Source: Desulfobacteraceae bacterium (GTDB taxonomy: Bacteria; Desulfobacterota; DSM-4660; Desulfatiglandales; Desulfatiglandaceae). From it: a stretch of 9,300 nucleotides of DNA. The position numbers and the translations under genes are program-made. The stretch is from contig CP070700.1 of the NCBI GenBank assembly GCA_020349865.1, positions 3,418,777-3,428,076 of the forward strand, written 5' to 3'. Under the pieces are notes generated by a model. That model was not told the origin of the DNA and did no database searches. It saw only the letters and a program-made list of their open reading frames with translations. Positions 5,914-9,300 of this stretch are shown here, piece by piece (positions within the stretch are counted from its first letter, which is position 1; every line of letters starts with the position of its first letter).

Positions 5914-7161
5914 ATGATCGAGATTAATATTCCCAAATTGGGCCTTACCATGGAGAGCGCTAAGTTGGTTCGCTGGGAGTTCAGATCCGGAGATACAGTA
6001 AAAGAGGCGACAACCATCCTGGTCATAGAGACCGATAAGGTGAGTTTTGATGTGCCGGCACCCTCAGATGGAATTATCCATCCGACTGTCCCTGAAGGAA
6101 CAACCTGCGCGGTGGAGGAAACTGTCGGCTTTCTGGCACAAGATCGAGAGGAATACGAACGGATAATCAAGGACTACCCCTCGGCTGAGGCCAGAGCTGC
6201 TGAGAAGGTTGAAACAATGCTGGCCGGGGCTGCCTCCCCGGAAACTGAACCTTCTGCTCCGCCCCCTTCATCCGCAGGGCCAAAAGGCCGTATCAAGGCC
6301 TCTCCTCTGGCCCGGTCCATGGCTGCGAAACACAATCTGGACTTGAGCACCATTGTGGGTTCTGGCCCGGGGGGGAGAATTGTGAGGGCTGATATCCTCA
6401 ATGTGTTGGAAGGGGTGCCAACTGTTACAGAGAAAAAGGTTGAAATACCACCTGAGTCGCTGCCAAAGGCTATAGCGCTCAAAGAGATCTCGGAAAGCAT
6501 TCCAATACAGGGTGTGCGGCGGGTGATCTTCGAGAATATGTACCAGAGCTTGAGCCAGTCCGCACAACTCACCCTGCATACAGAGGCATGTGCAGAGTCC
6601 CTTATCACCCTTCGAGAACGCCTCAACAGAGATGGACAAAAGATCTCTTATAACTCCATTCTGGTGAAAATAGCCGCCCTGGCCATTCGTCTCCATCCCA
6701 GGATCAATGCAAGCGTGGAGCGTGATACCCTCCATGTGTGGAGGCAAGTCCATATCGGTCTCGCCATGGAGGCCAATGACGCGCTTATAGTGCCTGTTGT
6801 AAGGAATCCGGATCTGAAAACCATCCGGGAGATAGATCAGGAGATTTCAGGGCTGATCCAAAAGACGAGAGAGAACAAACTCTTACCTGATGATCTTGCT
6901 AACGGAACCTTTACCATATCCAATCTGGGTTTTGCAGATATTGACTTTTTTACACCCATTATTCGCCCCCCTGAGAGCGCTATTTTGGGTGTGGGCCGAA
7001 TTGTGAAAAAACCAGGCGTAAAGGATGATCGTGTGATATCAGAGCCACGAATCGGATTGAGCCTGACCTTTGACCACAGAATTATTGATGGAGCCCCTGG
7101 CGCCAGATTTCTTAAAACCATCAAGGAGATGATTGAGGACCCCCTCTTGATGATCTCTTGA
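5914..7161 (+). CDS. Dihydrolipoamide acyltransferase (E2) of the 2-oxoacid/acetoin dehydrogenase complex
   Basis: E2 forms the core of the complex: its lipoyl arm takes the acyl group from E1, and the catalytic domain transfers it to CoA. From ATG 5914 it has 415 residues in the classic order. A single lipoyl domain (about 2-76) carries ETDKVSFDVP with lipoylated Lys42. An Ala/Pro/Glu-rich linker (about 95-125) includes EPSAPPPSSAGP. The E1/E3-binding domain (about 126-166) contains ASPLARSMAAKH and GSGPGGRIVRADI. The acyltransferase core (about 195-415) ends in FDHRIIDGAPG, whose His388 and Asp392 are the known catalytic HxxxDG residues; GTFTISNLG is at 331-339. The retained E1/E3-binding domain implies that an E3 still docks. 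The core is intact, so the protein is probably active. Acyl-group specificity cannot be read safely. Confidence 0.94.
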   Translation: MIEINIPKLGLTMESAKLVRWEFRSGDTVKEATTILVIETDKVSFDVPAPSDGIIHPTVPEGTTCAVEETVGFLAQDREEYERIIKDYPSAEARAAEKVETMLAGAASPETEPSAPPPSSAGPKGRIKASPLARSMAAKHNLDLSTIVGSGPGGRIVRADILNVLEGVPTVTEKKVEIPPESLPKAIALKEISESIPIQGVRRVIFENMYQSLSQSAQLTLHTEACAESLITLRERLNRDGQKISYNSILVKIAALAIRLHPRINASVERDTLHVWRQVHIGLAMEANDALIVPVVRNPDLKTIREIDQEISGLIQKTRENKLLPDDLANGTFTISNLGFADIDFFTPIIRPPESAILGVGRIVKKPGVKDDRVISEPRIGLSLTFDHRIIDGAPGARFLKTIKEMIEDPLLMIS

Positions 7162-7166
7162 GGGAG
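7162..7166 (+). promoter_or_regulatory. Shine-Dalgarno that fixes the E3 start
   Basis: GGGAG lies directly after the E2 stop and six bases before ATG 7173. A longer in-frame start at TTG 7158 would overlap the E2 stop and place the SD inside the gene, so ATG 7173 is preferred. Confidence 0.78.
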
Positions 7167-7172
7167 AAAAGG

Positions 7173-8558
7173 ATGGCAGAGAAGATCTATGATGTTATGG
7201 TGTTAGGCGGGGGTGCAGGAGGTGTTCCGGCAGCTATCCGAGCTGCTCAACTGGGCGGCAAGGTTGGCCTTATCGAAGATAGTCTTTTAGGTGGCCTCTG
7301 CATGAACAGGGGGTGCGTCCCGTTTGGTCACATGATGGTAGCATCCAGTATATTGGGGAGCCTTTCCCTTGGAAAAGAGATGGGGTTGGGTTTCTCTGGA
7401 GTCTCAAAAGATTACGCTATTCTCATAAAACGGCAGGATGAATTGATCGACTTTATGCGCCAGGGTGTTAAGGGAACACTCATAAAGAATCAGGTTGAAA
7501 TCATTGAAGGAAGGGGGAAACTTGCCGGAAAGGCAAAGGTGGAAGTCAACGGTAAAACCATGGCTTATAAGAGTATTATTTTAGCCACAGGAGCACGATG
7601 GTTAAAACCGGACTTCCCTGGATCTGATTTAGAAGAGGTCACAACCAGCGATTACCTGCTGAAGGCAAAAAAAGTTCCCAAGAGGGTCCTCTTGGTTGGC
7701 AGGAGTCCATGGTTGATTGAGATAGCCCAGTTTCTTAAAAGATTTGATTCAGACGTTATGCTGGCAACAAAAGATAATAGTATCCTTTCAGATGAGAGCA
7801 AGGCCATAAGAACCCGGCTTACCAAGGCCTTAAAGAATCAAGGTATCACTGTAATTACAAATGCAGATATCCTTGGCCTTAAGAAAAAAAAGGGTAGTCT
7901 CCATTGTGAATTAAAAGTGAAAGAAAAGGAAAAGACCCTCATGGTTGATCGCGTGATCAGTCTCAGAAGGGCGGCGGCCGCAACAGGTCTGGGCCTTGGG
8001 ACAGTGGGTCTGAATGAGAAGGCCGATTTTATCCCCGTCAACGAACATATGGAGACCGCTGTAGACGGCATCTATGCCTTGGGGGACGTTGCTGCTCCCA
8101 AGAAAATGCATTACTCCCATCTGGCCTCTCAAGGTGGAATTGTCGCTGCGGAAAATGCCATGGGTATGAAAACCTCTTTCGATCATAGAACCATCACCAG
8201 GGTGCTTTTCACTCAGCCTCAGGTCGCGTGCGTAGGCCTTACCAGCAAGGAGGCAAAAAACGCAGGGTACGACGTGGTTGAGGGATCTGCGCCGCTTTCA
8301 ATGAACCCATTTGGCATGATACTCTCCCAGAATGAAGGGCTTGTGGAGGTTGTGGCTGACAAGAAATACGGAGAAGTGCTCGGTATACACTTTATCGGCC
8401 AAGGCGCCTGTGAAATGGCAGGTCAGGCCGTGCTCGCTATCCAGTTGGAAGCCACCCTGGAAGATTTAGCAAGAGCAACCTTTCCCCATCCGACCCTCAG
8501 CGAAGCCTTAGCCGAAGCCGTAAGAGATTGCCTCGGCAGACCAATTTATCTCCCCTGA
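7173..8558 (+). CDS. Dihydrolipoamide dehydrogenase-like E3 with a degenerate NAD site
   Basis: By position and fold this is the E3 flavoprotein that reoxidises the E2 dihydrolipoyl arm. From ATG 7173 it has 461 residues, the usual length. Retained features are the FAD motif LGGGAGGVPAAIRAAQLGG (11-29), the redox disulfide GGLCMNRGC with Cys43 and Cys48, the ATG motif near 138-140, the second FAD motif GIYALGDV (299-306), and the C-terminal HPTLSE pair (His439, Glu444). Odd features are VGRSPWLIE (175-183) where E3 proteins have a GGGxxGxE Rossmann loop, LATK after the second strand where NAD enzymes have an acidic residue, SLRRAAAATGLGLG (264-277) instead of a GRxPN block, and CVPFGH instead of CxPSK/CxPTK after the second Cys. 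Codons are continuous through these sites, so no frameshift explains them. It may use another electron acceptor, bind NAD unusually or be poorly active; a different disulfide oxidoreductase role is also possible. Confidence 0.88.
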   Translation: MAEKIYDVMVLGGGAGGVPAAIRAAQLGGKVGLIEDSLLGGLCMNRGCVPFGHMMVASSILGSLSLGKEMGLGFSGVSKDYAILIKRQDELIDFMRQGVKGTLIKNQVEIIEGRGKLAGKAKVEVNGKTMAYKSIILATGARWLKPDFPGSDLEEVTTSDYLLKAKKVPKRVLLVGRSPWLIEIAQFLKRFDSDVMLATKDNSILSDESKAIRTRLTKALKNQGITVITNADILGLKKKKGSLHCELKVKEKEKTLMVDRVISLRRAAAATGLGLGTVGLNEKADFIPVNEHMETAVDGIYALGDVAAPKKMHYSHLASQGGIVAAENAMGMKTSFDHRTITRVLFTQPQVACVGLTSKEAKNAGYDVVEGSAPLSMNPFGMILSQNEGLVEVVADKKYGEVLGIHFIGQGACEMAGQAVLAIQLEATLEDLARATFPHPTLSEALAEAVRDCLGRPIYLP

Positions 8559-8573
8559 ATCCCTTTCAGCTGA

Positions 8574-8619
8574 TCAACCCAGAGAGTGCAGTAGGAGACT
8601 ACTGCACTCTCTGGGTTGA
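8574..8619. repeat. Perfect 21-bp hairpin with GAGA tetraloop
   Basis: The arms at 8574-8594 and 8599-8619 are exact reverse complements around the loop GAGA, a GNRA-type tetraloop in RNA. It begins 15 nt after the E3 stop. Neither strand has a T-tract beyond the stem, so it does not fit a classical intrinsic terminator. It may cap and stabilise the 3' end of the dehydrogenase mRNA, help Rho-independent release in a non-canonical way, or be a copy of an interspersed palindromic repeat. Confidence 0.85.
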
Positions 8620-8806
8620 AATAAGCTATACAAAAATATGTATGTTTGGTATTGCTTTAGTGTCTTCCATTTAACCGCATAAAAGTATGGAAAAGGTAAG
8701 AGGGAACGTGGTTCAGATATTTTGCTTTCAAAAACCTCAAACTGTGCATACATAATATTCAAAATGAAAGCTCTGACCCCATAGTCAAATGATCCTGGAT
8801 GAGAAG
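8620..8806. other. AT-rich intergenic stretch with a repeat-like motif
   Basis: No convincing gene is seen here on either strand. An AT-rich segment holds short palindromes (for example ATACA...TGTAT near 8627-8642). At 8769-8781 it contains AGCTCTGACCCCA, whose complement TGGGGTCAGAGCT resembles termini I recall near REP-associated transposase remnants. No convincing promoter for the following gene stood out. Confidence 0.35.
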
Positions 8807-9300
8807 ATGAACAAACAACGCGTTCACACCATTACTTGGGAAGATCCAAAGATAAGTGCGAGAGATGCAACATCAATCAGCGGGCTAGACTATTTATGTT
8901 CCATAAGGGATGGAAAAATAAAACCTCCTCCCATAGCTATGCTTGTTGGTTACAGAATTCGGGAGGTTGAAAAAGGCAGCACCCTATTTGAGCTTGAACC
9001 GGCAGAATATCATTACAACCCTTTCGCGACGGTTCATGGCGGTATTGCAAGCACTTTACTTGATACCGCTATGACTTCGGCCGTTCTTTCAACACTTTCT
9101 GTTGGCCTCAGTTGCTCAACGGTGGAGGTTAAAGTCAATTTTATCCGACCGATTACAAACAAAACCGGCATAGTTCGATGCAAGGCTAAAGTAATACATG
9201 CCGGGAACCGAATAGCCACAGCGGATGGCAAAATAATTGATAACAAGGACAGATTATATGCACATGGTGTCAGCACCCTCATGATTTTTAAACAGCCAAA
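8807..9300 (+). CDS. PaaI-like hotdog-fold thioesterase (3' end outside window)
   Basis: The frame from ATG 8807 is open to the window end, about 164 codons without a stop, and near the full length of the family (roughly 140-170 residues). The hallmark is NPFATVHGGIASTLLDTA (71-88): the HGG (77-79) plus Asp86 pattern of PaaI/YbgC-type hotdog thioesterases, with Asp86 as the likely catalytic acid. The strand segment STVEVKVNFIRPI is also typical of the fold. Such enzymes hydrolyse acyl-CoA or aryl-CoA thioesters; the substrate is unknown here. ATG 8807 has GGATGAG at 8796-8802; an in-frame ATG at 8789 lacks an SD. A TGA at 8774 closes the frame upstream, so the N-terminus is complete. It is separated from the dehydrogenase operon by about 250 nt and a hairpin, so it is likely a separate unit. 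Confidence 0.85.
   Translation, partial: MNKQRVHTITWEDPKISARDATSISGLDYLCSIRDGKIKPPPIAMLVGYRIREVEKGSTLFELEPAEYHYNPFATVHGGIASTLLDTAMTSAVLSTLSVGLSCSTVEVKVNFIRPITNKTGIVRCKAKVIHAGNRIATADGKIIDNKDRLYAHGVSTLMIFKQP

Noticed and set aside
6174..6753. Two long minus-strand frames (150 and 161 residues) inside the E2 gene
   Set aside because: They overlap a clear E2 coding sequence with intact domains; their Arg/Ser/Pro-rich or Cys/His-rich composition suits shadow frames.
7158..7172. TTG 7158 as the start of E3
   Set aside because: It overlaps the E2 stop codon and puts the SD inside the gene; ATG 7173 is better placed.
7158..8558. Frameshift or decay as the cause of the unusual E3 motifs
   Set aside because: The frame is continuous, the length is normal, and motifs before, between and after the altered sites are intact, so local substitution is the better explanation.
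8574..8625. Classical Rho-independent terminator after E3
   Set aside because: The stem is perfect but no T-tract follows on either strand, so it was recorded as a hairpin repeat instead.
8574..8762. 62-residue minus-strand frame in the gap after E3
   Set aside because: It runs through the perfect hairpin and AT-rich DNA and shows no domain; I did not see a good SD before its start, so a chance frame is more likely.
1..9300. CRISPR array, tRNA, rRNA or complete insertion sequence
   Set aside because: No regularly spaced repeats, cloverleaf-like segments, rRNA-like stretches or transposase frames were seen.

Overview
This window looks like bacterial chromosome of moderate GC content. It is most likely from a Gram-negative anaerobe or facultative anaerobe, because it carries a periplasmic TRAP transporter with an exported binding protein. 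The repeat-like intergenic DNA resembles what I remember from Desulfobacterota-type genomes. That taxonomic guess rests on recollection, not a search. All convincing genes lie on the + strand.

Layout: (1) 1-208 holds the possible tail of an upstream gene (stop at 134-136), a candidate sigma-54 promoter and a leader with two similar Shine-Dalgarno (SD) sequences. (2) 209-3132 is a complete three-gene TRAP transporter (dctP, dctQ, dctM), with a clear intrinsic terminator between dctP and dctQ. (3) 3191-3673 is a small PCC/DUF296-domain protein with a His cluster. (4) 3674-3941 is an intergenic island of inverted repeats. (5) 3942-8558 is a complete 2-oxoacid dehydrogenase operon of the pyruvate/acetoin type: E1 alpha, E1 beta, E2 and E3, with 11-nt gaps at each junction once two starts are corrected. 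(6) 8559-8806 is intergenic and holds a perfect 21-bp hairpin capped by a GAGA tetraloop. (7) 8807 to the window end is a nearly complete PaaI-like hotdog thioesterase.

The simplest functional reading is that the TRAP system imports a small carboxylate and the dehydrogenase complex oxidatively cleaves a 2-oxoacid (or acetoin) to acyl-CoA. The substrate cannot be read from sequence alone. The thioesterase sits beyond the hairpin and is probably a separate unit.

The most unusual feature is the E3 protein. It keeps the FAD motif, the redox-active CX4C disulfide and the C-terminal His-Glu pair. Its NAD-binding Rossmann motif, the acidic residue after the second strand, the GRxPN-like motif and the Lys after the redox cysteines are all replaced. 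This suggests altered electron-acceptor chemistry, or an E3 that no longer uses NAD in the usual way.
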